Positions 24,901-36,936 are shown, numbered from the stretch's first letter. The stretch is DNA of 64,000 bases from Marthasterias glacialis (GCA_911728455.2 OU452236.1:7248171-7312170); one strand, 5' to 3'. Made by a program: numbers and translations. Notes: generated by a model not told the origin, from the letters alone.

Positions 24901-27900
24901 AACAGTAGTAGACATTGTACCAGCATTTCCGGTAAAGAAACAATCTTTAAAAACCGGCGATGACGACTGTTTGTCAGATCTCATAATATGCTAGACCGTT
25001 TATAAGTCTCCTGAGAATTTCTCCTTCATTCCAGTCTGTTTCTTGTATTTCATCGCGGGGACTTTAAAAACTGACAAGAGATTAAGTCAGCAGCCCAACG
25101 GGTCTGCATTCCTTAAATGTCTCAGACTTATACTCAATCTTGAGAAGTAATTCCTCTGGTACTTACTACCTTCTTGTGACGTAAAACCATACCATCAGTT
25201 ATCCAAGATATGACAACAATGCATAAGATGTTCTATTTGGATAAATTGACCCGATGTGTCGACACGAACATTCACTTAAAGTGACGTAAAGGCCTTGGGA
25301 AAATTGATCGGTTTTAATACTTTAGTCTTCGATAAACAATATAAAAAATAAAATTTGTGAAAAATCTCATCGCAGTTGGTGATCATTTTTACGGTGTACA
25401 ATGACACACATGGTATTTTGGTAGATTGAGAATTAACACAGTTGTCCCTATTGTTCTTGCTTACAGAGGGCAGAAATCGAAACATCAGATATGAAATCAA
25501 AAAGAGGAAAACCGATACGTTGTCCCCGCCTCTCAGCATCGACGCTGTGACTGGGGAAATACGAACACTGCGGGCGCTCGACTTTGAGACAACCAAGGAG
25601 TACAGCGTACTTGGCTACGCCAAAATTGAGGGGAACAAAAATATTAAAGCAACTACACGGATAACTCTCAGAGTATTAAATGTTGATGATGTACCGTTGA
25701 GGTTCACACATGACGTTTACGAAGGATATATTGATGAAAACACCCCCGGTCAGGTGAACAACACAGTTGAGTTAGAGCAAGGAGATTCGGATTTGCTTTT
25801 CAGTTTAAAGTCATCCACCCCATATTATGGCCTGGAAATGTTTACAATCCACCCGAGGACGGGAAAGGTGTCAGTTGTTTCCCCTCTTGACAGGGAAGAG
25901 GATGACGAGTTCATCCTGGTTGTGCTCGCAAAATCCCGCAGGCAGTCCGCCGAAACCAGACTAATTGTCCATGTAAACGACTTAAATGACAACCCGCCAG
26001 TATTCCCCCACCACGTCATGACGTTCTACATCTTTGAGAACTACCCTTGCTGGCTCCCGCTGAACGCCAGTGACAAGGACATAGGAGAGAACGCCATCAT
26101 ACAGTACCGAATAGCTTGGGGTGCCACCCGGTTCTTCAGAATTGACCCCGATGATGGGTCATTGGAGAACATTCGCAGGATAGACTACGAGAAACATAAG
26201 ATCTTTAGGATGGTTGTCAATGCTTATTCTGGCAATCTCTTCGGTTATTCGAGGGTTTTGATACGTGTCATTGATACTAATGACAACCCACCGATCCTGA
26301 ACGACTTCCAGGTAAGGAATAAAGACTAGTATTGTATCACAACCTTCTAAAAACAAATTTTGGCTTTCCTCCAAAGCCTGAAATCCTCTGTTGAAGCTCT
26401 TTCATCACGTCATTGTTAATACCGCCATGCTTTTTTTCCACGTCCTCCGGTAAAACACTGTTGAATGGAAGCAAAAATGCGCTAGAAATGTGCAAACTTG
26501 ACAAATTTTGCTCACATTGACATGACGGTTAACTGTAGCCTGATGAACACACACTTCATAACGCTTTATGTCGGCAGCCATTTTGAATATTGCGCTGTGG
26601 CAGAAGCTCCCGTCACATTTCAGAGGTACATAGGAGCTAGTTTTCATTTTAAATGGTTCCTGAAGTCAAATCCATCAAGCAAAAAAAAGTATCAATAAAC
26701 GCTCATGGATTACAAAAATATGAACCCACGGGCATTACACAACACACGGTTTCCATGTCCCAACCGAAGAACAAAACATCTAAGGTATCAAGTTTTCTTG
26801 CTCAGGGACGCAAGTGCCGCTTCCGTGGAAGAACCCAATGCCACACCCTAGCAACACCTGGACTCCAATGCGGCGCACTATACTACTTGGCCACGACACT
26901 CCAAAAGTAAAAGGAAACTGTATAACTATTGTCTACTTTACCAAAAAATCACTTCCACATTTTCTACTTCAATTATCTGCCTTTTTCAAAGTTTCCTTGC
27001 TTTACGTTAATCCGTGTCCGATGCTTGATTGAATCAGAATGTGATGGTATATAGCGAGTAAAACCTGCCAGGTGATTTATGCATTCTTCAGATTCTGAAC
27101 ATCCTTTACAATTATTTTATTTGTACTCAATGTACAAATAAAGTAAAATAAGCATGTACATTTGTTGTGTATTACTACTTAGTTCCTATGAACAAAATAC
27201 CCTTTTCCGCTAACTAATCTTTAATACCAGAGGGCTAGACATATCATTCAATTCTATCTTTGTTGCATTTAGGAGGGTTTCTTATCATAATAATTATTAC
27301 CAACATTTCATTTTAGGTATTTTACAATGCCTTGCCGGACGCCCTATCCGGGGCAGAGCTCGCCCGGGTTCCTGCCAAAGATGTTGACCATGAAGGGGTG
27401 TTGCGCTTCGGTATCATACCCGAACGCTCCCGGTGGAATAAACTCATCACGATCAATGAAGTCAGCGGAGTCATTAGTATGTCAAATAAAAGATCAAAGA
27501 AAGTGCGGAATAAGATAGTAACTGACATAACGGTCTATGTCACAGGTGAGTATCTAGGAATACTGCAACGCCTTGTGTACCAACGAAGGCACAAAACGGT
27601 CAAATCCACTGACAATTGTTTTGTCCAACAAGAACTCGTAACTACCTCCCGCAATCAGTCCCACTTGAACGGAAAATAAAGCAACCATCGCAACTCAAAA
27701 CCAGTCCAGCGAACTGGTACGGAAGACTAACTTTTCAGCCAAAATAGTTTTAGCATGTTTGTAAAAAAATTTAATCGGCATATCCTTATCCGAAGACCAT
27801 TATTACAAATTCCATGATACTTTAATTGATAAGAAGGTGTAATAATCTAGTAGGTGAGTTATGGTGATGTACAACGATTTTTTGCTAACACGTCTATTAG

Positions 27901-30900
27901 AAGAGAAAGTTGAGGTTAATTTCTTACGTTGTATTTTTATACAACCATTTCTAAAGGTTGCTCTTGCGAGGAAACCAGGCCCCGTTTTCATGAAGCTGTC
28001 ACGACACACAGATATATATTACTTCAGATAAAGTATCATGACATGTTCGTTGATTTTGACTGGTCCCTACTTAATTTAGCTAAGCCCAAGTCCTGTTAAA
28101 CGCAACTTTGTAATATTGGGTCTGTGTACTTTTATTTGTACCACTTTATTAGCCCATAAGTTCATATTTCTGAAAACAAAGATGGCGTGTGCGTGATGGG
28201 TTTAGATCTTCAACAACTGTCAAAATACATGTGATGTCCACATGCACAGGTGATACCTCTATCCGCTTGTTTACTCAGATGGTATCCATGGAGCTCAAGC
28301 AAGTTGTCGTCTAGAGTTGACACCAATATCCATTGAGATGATGGCAAACGGTGTCAGCGTCAATGTCCTGAATGTCACCGAGGACAACTTCCTGAGGTCA
28401 TCTAGACTCAATGCACTGCGAGACGCTCTGGCTCATACGCTCAACTCACACGCAAATCAACTAGTAATCTTTAATCTGCAAGAGGTAGGTTAATCTCTCA
28501 GAGAACGACTTGTGTACATTTTGTCGAGCGGAAATTGGGTTTACTTTTCTGTGAAACGTCTTTGGGAATAATGTCTTAAAAGTGGACAATTAAGTTGAAA
28601 TTTTGCAAAGCCATTTTAAGATAAATTCAGTGTTGTAAAAACAAATGAGAGCAAAGAAACTTAGATGTTTCCTTTCATTTAGTCGTTCAGTTCAAAGGAT
28701 GATTAAAAGCTTTAGTTGCAATGTCCATAAAAAGGGGGGAATTCCCATTGAACTGTGTACAAATTCTGCCTGTACTGAGGAAGTTGGGACTATGTGGCTC
28801 TTTTGTAAAGATAAAACAAGTTAAGTCATGAGTAACATGGTCTACATATTGTCTTGTAGGTAGCACGCGACGGTTACCCACTTCTAAACGTCTCATTCTC
28901 GGCACGTGACATGGACAACAAGTTCTTCTCCCGGGAACACATCTTAAGCACAATATACTTCGAAAGAAGGAGGATAGAGGCAATGAGTGGACTACCCATT
29001 CTCCCTGCTGAAGATGATGTGTGCGTCTTGGAGACCTGTAATGATCTGCAAAGATGTGTGCCCAAAAAAGTAAGGCCTCGTCATCGTCAGAGTTGTTGGC
29101 TTGAATAGTCAATTATAGGCAATGATCTATAGCCGAAGCCACAACCTTTTGAGTGGTATGACGTAGCCATTTTTGTCTGATCTCATGTACACAAAAGTAA
29201 AATTAAGTCACAAATTCTCAATACATGTGAGGGGCCAGACTAATAGGTAAGATTATAACGTAGGCCTATTGGACTGTCACTGCATTACGGTATCACACAC
29301 AGGTCATAGAAGTAGGATACCTGACATTTCCAGAGTTGGAAACAGTTTTAAGTTACTCTTACCTCTTAACAATAGCTTTGGCTATGGCTTAGACTATATT
29401 ATCCGAATTAACGGCTTTGGCTGTGGCTATGGCTAGATCAATACTTCAACATTACCAATGGTCAAGGACCAAAGCCATACGTGCCCAATTCACATGACCT
29501 TTTTGAAGCACCCCTGTGAAGCTCAGTGGTCTGTAGGGAGATCTTGAACACCACAGTGTTCCAACACAAGGTTTAGAAATAATAGGCTCGTCTGTATTTC
29601 AAAGCTATTTCTCTTCAACAGAATCTGACTCAGATATCGTCTGTTCTCGCCCATTCTACGGGAGATCTCATCACCTTCCGCGGCGTTCATCCCGCTGTGG
29701 AGAAGTCCTGCGAATGCCCAAATATTTACAGTATTAATAATTGTTCGGAATTCGTGAATTACTGCGAGTCGCAACCATGTGTGAACGGCGGGACTTGTGA
29801 AGCAACTGACGGGGGATATACTTGCATCTGCCCGGCAAATTTTGCTGGTGAATAACATTTCAGTTTCATAACATATTTCCTTAAAGAGTTGTATTAAAAT
29901 AAGAACAAATTTGATTCATCTTAGGAAAAAATTAAAGATTTGTTTAAACAAAACCTTGCAAAGGGGAACCTTTGTTAAACCGTATAGTTTTAACCTCTTT
30001 AAATAATAGAATGCTGAAGCAACATGGAACTTTATGTCCGCAGTTTTTTGCCCCCTAAGTCCTCTAGAAGCTGCAATGTTGTTCTTGGTTTAATAGATTC
30101 CGTTTTGTAAATAACAAAACATGACTGGCATGGATTGGGGCTTATCATTTTCACCAAACTCTAAAGTTTGGTCACTGGATGATTGGTCATGCTGGGAGAT
30201 TCTTGTGGTTTCAGAAGGTTTATATACAAAAGTGTAATACAAATGCCCAAACAAATGTTTACAAAATAGGGAAACCGCCAACATATACTAGTGAGCTCAG
30301 TTGGTAGAGCGCCAGCAATTAAACCCGGATGTCGTAGGTTCGAATCCCGTTCTTGTCAAATTTTCTTTCCTCATTCCAAAATTGATGTATAACATAGTTT
30401 CCCTTGTGCGTTATTACTTGACAATTGATAGCAGTTACGGTTTTTAAAGTATGCCAAACTGATTTTGATCAGGTGACAATTGCCAAGTGGACTTCAGCGG
30501 AGGGAATTGTTTCGAAGACGCGTGTAAACATGGAGGACAGTGCCTCAATCTAACCCGGGGTGGCTTCACATGCCAATGTATGCCGGGATACGATGGTCCA
30601 CAATGCGAGATGACGTCACGATTCTTCCCTTCCGGGTCATACATGACCTTTCCGAGTCTCCACCAGCGATCTATGATGAGCATTTCTCTCAAGTGAGTCG
30701 AAAATTTAGGACAAATCTTTATTTTTTCCATTTTTTGTATCATGGTCTAGCGAGGTTTGCGGAAACACCACGTAGACCTACATAAACTATCTCTGTGCGT
30801 TGTGGTGGCTCTGAAAAAGAACAAGAGGTTCATCAACTCGACGTTTCGATCAGTCGTCTTCAGGAGAGCTACCTGATCAAAACGTCAAGTTGTTAAATCA

Positions 30901-33900
30901 CCGGTTCTTTCATAACCAACAACTCATAGAGAGAGTTTTGTGTACTGTGTCTCCGCAAACCTCGCTAGATTCTATTCCCACCATGTAAAGTTTCAAACCT
31001 TACATATTATTGTCATGCTCACTACGAGCGCGCCGTAGTCCAAAATTGCTGCTTCGGTGCTTCTACTTGCGACACTTATTTATGGTGGCCCTGAAGGGAC
31101 ATCGCACATCGCATACGTGTGCGCACACGTATGCAATGTCGTGAAACAATTCGCGAATGTGTGCGCACACGTATGCAATGTCGTGAACCAAATCGCGAAT
31201 ATATGCGCACACGTATGCAATGTCGCGAAACAAATCGCGAATGTGTGCGCACACGTATGCAATGTCGTGAACCAAATCGCGAATATATGCGCACACGTAT
31301 GCAATGTCGTGAACCAAATCGCGAATATTTGCGCACACGTATGCAATGTCGTGAACCAAATCGCGAATATGTGCGCACTCGTCTGCGAATATATTCGCGA
31401 TGTCGTGAATTTTATTGCATACCATTGTCGCATACCTTTGAATAAAATGTCTATTGATCTGGGGGGTTGAAGCACATAGAGTGGCCACACAATGTACCTG
31501 CCTGGTACCCAAGCTCCTGCATTGAATGTCTTTGGTATACAAATGGGACCAGGGCCACTTGCATACTCCCTAGTTCACTAACACATTGTCCGCAACTATG
31601 ACATCACCCCAAAGGTATGCGACAATGGTATGCAATAACATTCACGACATCGCGAATATATTCGCAGACGAGTGCGCACATATTCGCGAATTGGTTCACG
31701 ACATTGCATACCGTGTGCGCACACATTCGCGATTTGTTTCACGACATTGCATACGTGTGCGCACACATTCGCGATTTGGTTCACGACATTGCATACGTGT
31801 GCGCACATATTCGCGATTTATTCTACGACATTGCATACGTGTGCGCACATATTCGCGATTTGTTTCACGACATCGCATACGTGTGCGCACATATTCGCGA
31901 TTTGTTTCACGACATCGCATACGTATGCGCACACGTTTGCGATGTGCGATGTCCCTTCAGGGCCACCATACTTATTCTTTATAATAATAGAGCTTATCAT
32001 ATGGAACGCCGTTGAGTATTGTACTGCATGGTTTATTGTAACTTTAGAAAACTAGATAAGAGATCTATGAGACTAGTCTTAAATTATAGCTTTTCTGCCC
32101 CAAATTGCGTCAGTTATTTGTATGTTCACGACCGGCACTCACGTTTCAGGATATGTCATTTGAAAACTACAGCAAACTTTTGCTTTCGACAAGGTGAAAG
32201 TTTCGCCTGACTGAATGGCGTACAACAGAGTACACACGAACAAAAGTGTGCACGGTCTGTTTGACTTTACAATCTAGGACCTACTTCTCTACTTATTTCT
32301 TGTGAATGTTTTGTCAGGAAATAAATAGACTTAACCCTTGCCCACAAGCAGTGTCAACGTTCTTTTTGATAGAAATCCCGAGGGCCTGACGATCACTAGA
32401 TGTGTGTTTAGTATTCCAAATGAAAATAACGAAACGATTAACGACTTTACAGAAAGATTTACCGAATCATCGGAATGAACTGGAACGGGGTTATAAGGAC
32501 TGTCGTTGTGTTTAGCAATAGTATAACAACACTTTGAGGAGCATCTCGTTCAAACCAAATAATGAGTTTGCTTTAAAGGGACACAATGCCTTTAAAATTC
32601 ATAAAATGTTGCTGCTTGGAATTGATCCTTATCCTTTTGAAGAGTTCTCCATGCAATAAAACACGTACAGTGAGTTGTAATTATTCAGCAGTGATTAAAA
32701 AAAACATAAATTTGCCTCTCGAAAATACAACCAGCGGAACCACACTCTACATAGAAACATACGGTCCGCCATTTTGTGGGGTCAAAATTTGGTTCGACAA
32801 AATGGCGGACCGTGTTCTGTCACGAATTTAAACAAAAACCACACACTTTCAATGGATATTTGTGTGATTTTTATATTCTACTTTTAAAATATCGTTTAAA
32901 CCATATTCATTTTGTAACAAACGCGTCGTATGACCCAAAAACGCCCAATCCGAAGGCAACGTGTCCCTTTAAACAAAATTCTGACAGTGCGCATGAAAAC
33001 CGGTAAAAAAAAATTGATGTGTTCGAAAAGAGAAAAAAAAGTTAAAAAAAAGTTTTACCAAGTAAAACTGCTGAGTGTTGAATTTATTCAAGAAACAAGC
33101 CTGTCTGTTACACTACTTTATTGGCAAACTGAAAGCTACGGTTACCATACATTCCAATGATTTCTTGTTCATCATTGTAGCTTTTCAACGGAGGTGACGG
33201 ACGGGCTGTTGTTGTATGTGTCTCGATACAGTCAAGTGAATGATTTACTGGCCATAGAGATCATCGACACGCAGATCGCATTCTCCTTTGCTGTTGGTAA
33301 GATGACCATGCGTGTTATGGTGGGAACTCCTGGGGGAGTCAGCGACCTCAAATGGCACGTTGTTGAACTCATCTATCGGGACAAGGTAAGACAGAAAAAA
33401 GGAAACTTAAAAACTTTTCTATGGACCTTGACGGGTCATTCAGCTGAGGTCAAATCGTTGAGTGATTTATTGTTGGAAAATACCCAATAGTGTAATAATC
33501 CTTGCTTCATAGCTTAACCTTGGAAACGAATGTCCTTCTGAAGCAACTCGGGCGTAAATCTGGGCGGGGGATGGTGGCGTATAATCACCTCTACTTTGTG
33601 GATCAGGAAATCAATGGGCCGTATGGTCGTTCCTCCCCCCCCCCCCACACACACACACGTGTTATATGTGATTGAAAACAATTACATTGCTAATTCATAT
33701 TTAAATTTTAAAGGTAAAAAAAAAAGATTATAATAATAAACCAACAAAGTGATCATAGCTTGCATTATTCACACTTAATCTCTTATGTGTGTTACATTAT
33801 TAAATGAAATTAACTTACTCTGTCATAATGTGTTTGCATTATGCAAACAGTCGGGTAAACAGGGGGTTTCTTTCCTTTCATTCATGGGCCAAGTTAAGGG

Positions 33901-36606
33901 GTGTTATATTGTGTTACCTCTAGATTGTCTATCTGTTGTCAATCGTTGAATTACTTATTAGGCAATCTTGTGAAAAATGTGTTGCAACAAAGACGAAGGA
34001 AAAGTTGCAACACCTGCATGAGCCACGTCATTTCCCTCCGCGTGAACTGCCGCCCCTGACCCTGCTATCATGGTAAATTTAGCACCTAGTCTCCTTTATG
34101 TCGCGTGAATGTGTACCTCTTCACCTGTCACGCCTTGAACCAGGTCCCAAATGATTCCTACCTCTTCAGCTTTCCCAATTGCCATCCTGACTGCCACCCA
34201 TGTTTCCTTGCTCCCATTGAATACAACTGGGTCATCCTTTGCTCCATAAAATCTCACCTCTGTCCCTGGTCCCCATCGATTTCCTAACCTAAAGCTCTTA
34301 TGTATGACCCCATTTTATCATCACATTCTATATGTCTGGTCTGCTTCGTCCCCATCCTGCCCAGTCAGCTATTAAAAGAAACAACCCCCACGTGTTACCC
34401 CCCAGGTTACTGTAGAATTGATGATCAGTAGAAAAGTGATTGTCATGTGTTAACCGAACGGCTGATCTGGGTCCAATTTCAAAGAGCTGCAGAAAGTAGC
34501 TAAGTACAACAAAATCATGCTTACCAGATTAAGATTACCAGCTAAAATACCATATCTCATGTGTCATCTGTATCTGGTATTTCGCTAAGCAATATTTTCG
34601 GCTTAAGTAGCTCTATGAAATTGTGCCCTTAGCTGCTTAAACACAAAATCGAGCAAAGCACAACAGTAAGTACCGTTTGTCTGCTTAAGGAGCTCCATGA
34701 AGATGGGCCATAGAGCTGCTTAAGCAGAAAATTGTGCTCAGCAATATTGAGCAAAAGTAAGCAGGAAACCAGTGACAGTCGGTACATGTGATTTGTTTTG
34801 CTGGCTCTTTGTGCTTAGCTAATTTTAAGCTCATTTTGCCTAAAAGAAATTTGTTCGGTAATATTTTCTGCTTTTAAGCAGCTCTCTGGACTTGAAGCCT
34901 AGTGATTGAATTTTTTTTTTTCTTTAGAGGATTAATAGAAGAACACTTTTAAGATAACACACACTCGAGAAAAAGATGCTGATCAGATTTAAAAGAAAAA
35001 GAGGAAATAAAACAAGTTGAACCTAAGATCTGTTTACCTTGTTTTAGTTTTCCCCTTTTTTTCTATTGAATCTGATGAGCATTTTTTTTTTTTTTTTGAG
35101 GACATGTCAAGATTGATTTAATGAAGTGTTTCTTGAAAAATATTGTTTGAATTTAGGTACTTTCCCTAAAAAAATCAACAGCGTTGAATGATCCGTCTAA
35201 CCGAAGAAAGCAACTTCTGTGAGACTGCAGAAAAGGAAGACCTTTGTTTCACCTGTTTCTGACTTACAGATAATTATCTTGATGGAGTAATAGCTTCCAC
35301 TCAGGATGTTGCTGTCTAAGACGTTTAGCCATTTTGTGGAATCTGATCATTCCATGGCCTTCACCCAGGCTGTCTAGGTTTGAAGTCGGTGTCAATCAAT
35401 TGAAAAACACGCACGGGGAACTCAAATTCCTTGCTGACATCAAGTCATGATCGAACAAACTAACTGGAAAAATGAAAGTGACATCTGGAACATACCACAC
35501 AAATTAATCCTGGGTAAAATTGCTATTAATGGTATAATGCCAGAGCTGACTGCTCATTGAAGACACAATGTTGTTCTGGTAAGCGGGATATGATTTGTAT
35601 AAACGCAGAGGGGTCGATTTCAGATAGCACTAAGATTCATCTTAATATGAGTTGTCAGTGTTACCATAGTAATTTGAATTGTGACATAACACTTTGATTA
35701 GAAATTAAGATTGATTTGCACTTAAAATCAGTCTTAACTCTTTGTGAAATCGACCCCAGATGTGAGCATAATTCTTATGAAAATTCACAACATGGTAGCA
35801 ATTTGACAACTTAAAGATGTTTGAGAGAATCGGGAATGTAACAACTCATTTGTTGCTACTTGCTACTTCGCCCACTCTTTCCAGTTTTCTTGACATTCCC
35901 ATATTGCTACCTCCATTCTTTGCATAGTACCAAGCATTATTTCAAATGTTACTCGACTTAGAATGTCAAGATTCTTATACTTGTTATTATGGTATCTCTC
36001 CTTTGATACAGATGGTGGAGGTTATGTTGGATAGTTGCGACCGTGATGCTGAGGGTGAAATTATCAATAATTACCCATGTGTTGCATACGCCACACAGGC
36101 CCTGGATGTCACCACTTGGTAAATATCAGACAATGTAAAATCAATGTAAATCAATGTAAAAAGTATAATAGCTGTTAATTTTTGCATCGGAGATATGGAA
36201 TATTATTATTATTTTTTTATTTTATGCCCATACACCGATGTGTGTTAAGCATCGTATACTCATTGCTTTCCCGAGTTATGGCATTACTGTCAACGACAAA
36301 AAAATTCAGCATCATCTGTCAAAATTCGTTCAGAGAAAAAAAAAACAAATAAATAAACAATTCTATCAGCTAAAATCGGGCCAACTGCTTTGAAACGACC
36401 AACTCTCTGTTTTGATTCAATGTCGCAGGTTCCTGGACGTGAACACGCCCCTTTTAGTCGGTAGTATCCCAGCCAATCAGGAGGAGACACGTATTCTAAG
36501 CCGAAATTTCATTGGCTGTATCAGAGAAGTCCGCATAGATAACAAGATGTTGGATCTTGCAGGTAGTTTGACTGACTTCGGTACAGAGCCCGGATGTCCC
36601 TACTAA
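19189..36606 (+). CDS. CELSR/Flamingo-like cadherin-EGF-LamG protein, short and probably secreted
   Basis: Ten exons: 19189-19477, 25467-26311, 27317-27545, 28279-28484, 28860-29069, 29622-29847, 30473-30692, 33181-33385, 36012-36118, 36429-36606. All junctions are GT/AG and all phases agree, giving 904 codons ending in TAA. Residues 1-25 form a hydrophobic signal peptide. Cadherin repeats lie at about 65-176, 177-276 (LDRE, DLNDNPP) and 277-378 (DTNDNPP), and a fourth degenerate repeat at about 379-455. Then comes the CELSR-type linker region (455-575), a cysteine pair DVCVLETC with an interrupted EGF, two EGF-like domains (about 639-672 and 674-715) and one laminin G domain (718-904). Module order matches the middle of CELSR/Flamingo, the planar-polarity adhesion receptors. 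Full-length members have nine cadherin repeats, a second LamG, HRM/GAIN domains and seven helices. None of those is here, and no membrane segment is visible. Exon 10 ends at the natural LamG boundary. A divergent or incomplete CELSR gene is the alternative. Confidence 0.88.
21616..21920. repeat. Copy of TTAA-type element, family D, left end lost
   Basis: From 'ccatgcaataaaacac' to 'aaggcaaagtgtcccttta' it follows the element at 32573-32972, including the internal complementary pair 'ccgtccgccattttgtgg' / 'caaagtggcggaccg'. The left terminus is not present or is too diverged to see. Confidence 0.7.
21945..21979. repeat. Poly-T run
   Basis: An uninterrupted run of about 35 T, 25 bp beyond the right end of the family D copy. 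It could be the A-tail of an element inserted on the - strand, but no body was recognised next to it. Confidence 0.85.
22258..22550. repeat. 42-bp minisatellite, about seven units
   Basis: Units begin 'ttaggtgactgagaatgact' and end 'gtcacaagctgt', with unit-specific changes. Since 42 is a multiple of three, two - strand frames stay open and give repetitive peptides, which I do not regard as genes. It lies within intron 1 of the CELSR-like gene. Confidence 0.9.
23040..23260. other. GC-richer island in intron 1, unassigned
   Basis: This patch stands out from its AT-rich surroundings and is open in two + strand frames. Neither translation resembles a family I know, and no good splice pair frames it. 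It may be a retro-element fragment or an unrecognised exon. Confidence 0.25.
30283..30356 (+). repeat. tRNA-like SINE head or tRNA pseudogene
   Basis: An A box ('tgagctcagttggtagagc', 30292-30310) and a B box ('ggttcgaatcc', 30338-30348) are spaced as in a tRNA gene. The acceptor and anticodon stems do not pair, so it is not a working tRNA. It lies in intron 6 of the CELSR-like gene, about 115 bp before exon 7. Confidence 0.6.
30741..30985. mobile_element. Foldback MITE, family E, copy 1
   Basis: The left end 'catggtctagcgaggtttgc' and the right end 'aacctcgctagattc...ccaccatg' are inverted copies. The inner pair 'caactcgacgtttcgatcag' / 'ctgatcaaaacgtcaagttg' extends the hairpin through most of the 245 bp. 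It is inside intron 7 of the CELSR-like gene. A right-half copy lies at 46082-46200. Confidence 0.75.
31081..31970. mobile_element. Foldback element with tandem-repeat arms and 6-bp target duplication
   Basis: The termini 'tatggtggccctgaagggac' and its complement at 31951-31970 are flanked by the direct repeat 'cttatt' (31075-31080 and 31971-31976). Each arm (about 31081-31438 and 31612-31970) is built from about seven 42-bp units such as 'gtgcgcacacgtatgcaatg' plus 'tcgtgaaccaaatcgcgaa', in opposite orientation in the two arms. The spacer 31439-31611 is unrelated single-copy-looking sequence. Long open frames on both strands are a by-product of the 42-bp unit. It sits in intron 7 of the CELSR-like gene. 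The layout resembles FB-type foldback transposons, but no transposase is present. Confidence 0.85.
32573..32972. mobile_element. TTAA-flanked MITE, family D, copy 2
   Basis: The ends 'ttaaagggacacaatgcctt' and 'aaggcaacgtgtccctttaa' are inverted repeats abutting TTAA on both sides, the target preference of piggyBac-type elements. An internal near-perfect stem pairs 'acggtccgccattttgtgg' with 'acaaaatggcggaccgt'. It has no coding capacity and lies in intron 7 of the CELSR-like gene. Confidence 0.7.
33634..33659. repeat. C(n)-(AC)n simple repeat
   Basis: A run of about 13 C followed by about 6 AC units, in intron 8 of the CELSR-like gene. Confidence 0.9.
34469..34900. repeat. Cluster of inverted modules, family F
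   Basis: The motif 'tccaatttcaaagagctgc' or its complement 'ctctatgaaattgtgccc' recurs in alternating orientation (34469, 34628, 34704, 34900), with repeated 'gctaagca' and 'gcttaagcag' boxes. At least two hairpins can form. It lies in intron 8 of the CELSR-like gene. Confidence 0.65.
34976..35082. repeat. Stem-loop repeat
   Basis: 'atgctgatcagatttaaaag' at the left and 'tctattgaatctgatgagcat' at the right are inverted copies. The arms are about 45 nt with a few mismatches and the loop is about 15 nt. It lies in intron 8 of the CELSR-like gene. Confidence 0.65.
35610..35758. mobile_element. Short MITE, family G
   Basis: The ends 'ggggtcgatttca' and 'tgaaatcgacccc' are perfect 13-bp inverted repeats, and the pairing continues more weakly inward. 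It is 149 bp long, without coding capacity, in intron 8 of the CELSR-like gene. Confidence 0.75.
36228..36285 (-). repeat. SINE 3' fragment, family H
   Basis: 'cccatacaccgatgtgtgtt' through 'cccgagttatggcatt' matches the tail of the SINE at 38290-38450. The tRNA-like head is missing. It sits in intron 9, 144 bp before the last exon of the CELSR-like gene. Confidence 0.65.
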
Positions 36607-36708
36607 GAAGCATCACAACTAAAATAGATGACCATACAGTTTTATGTCGATGTAAATTCAGTGTTATACTTAGATAATAATAACCACTCATTATCAACGT
36701 CTTAAAGT

Positions 36709-36936
<228 letters not shown>

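Larger units (their letters stand above)
19478..25466 (+). other. Intron 1 of the CELSR-like gene
   Basis: A 6-kb phase-1 intron between the signal-peptide exon and the main cadherin exon. It holds a dispersed repeat (21616-21920), a poly-T run, a 42-bp minisatellite and a GC-richer patch (23040-23260). No extra cadherin exon was recognised in it, and the sequences on the two sides join into one continuous cadherin repeat (GN|EGRNRNIRYE). Confidence 0.7.

Noticed and set aside
30283-30356. A functional tRNA gene
   Set aside because: A and B boxes are present, but the acceptor and anticodon stems do not pair, so it is listed only as a tRNA-like repeat.
31105-31400. CRISPR-like regular repeats
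   Set aside because: Units are directly tandem with no unique spacers, and the sequence is eukaryotic with a mirror-image second arm.
31057-32055. Long overlapping open frames with HTCAH- and CRETNREY-type repeats
   Set aside because: They are the 42-bp units of the foldback element read in all frames; 42 is a multiple of three.
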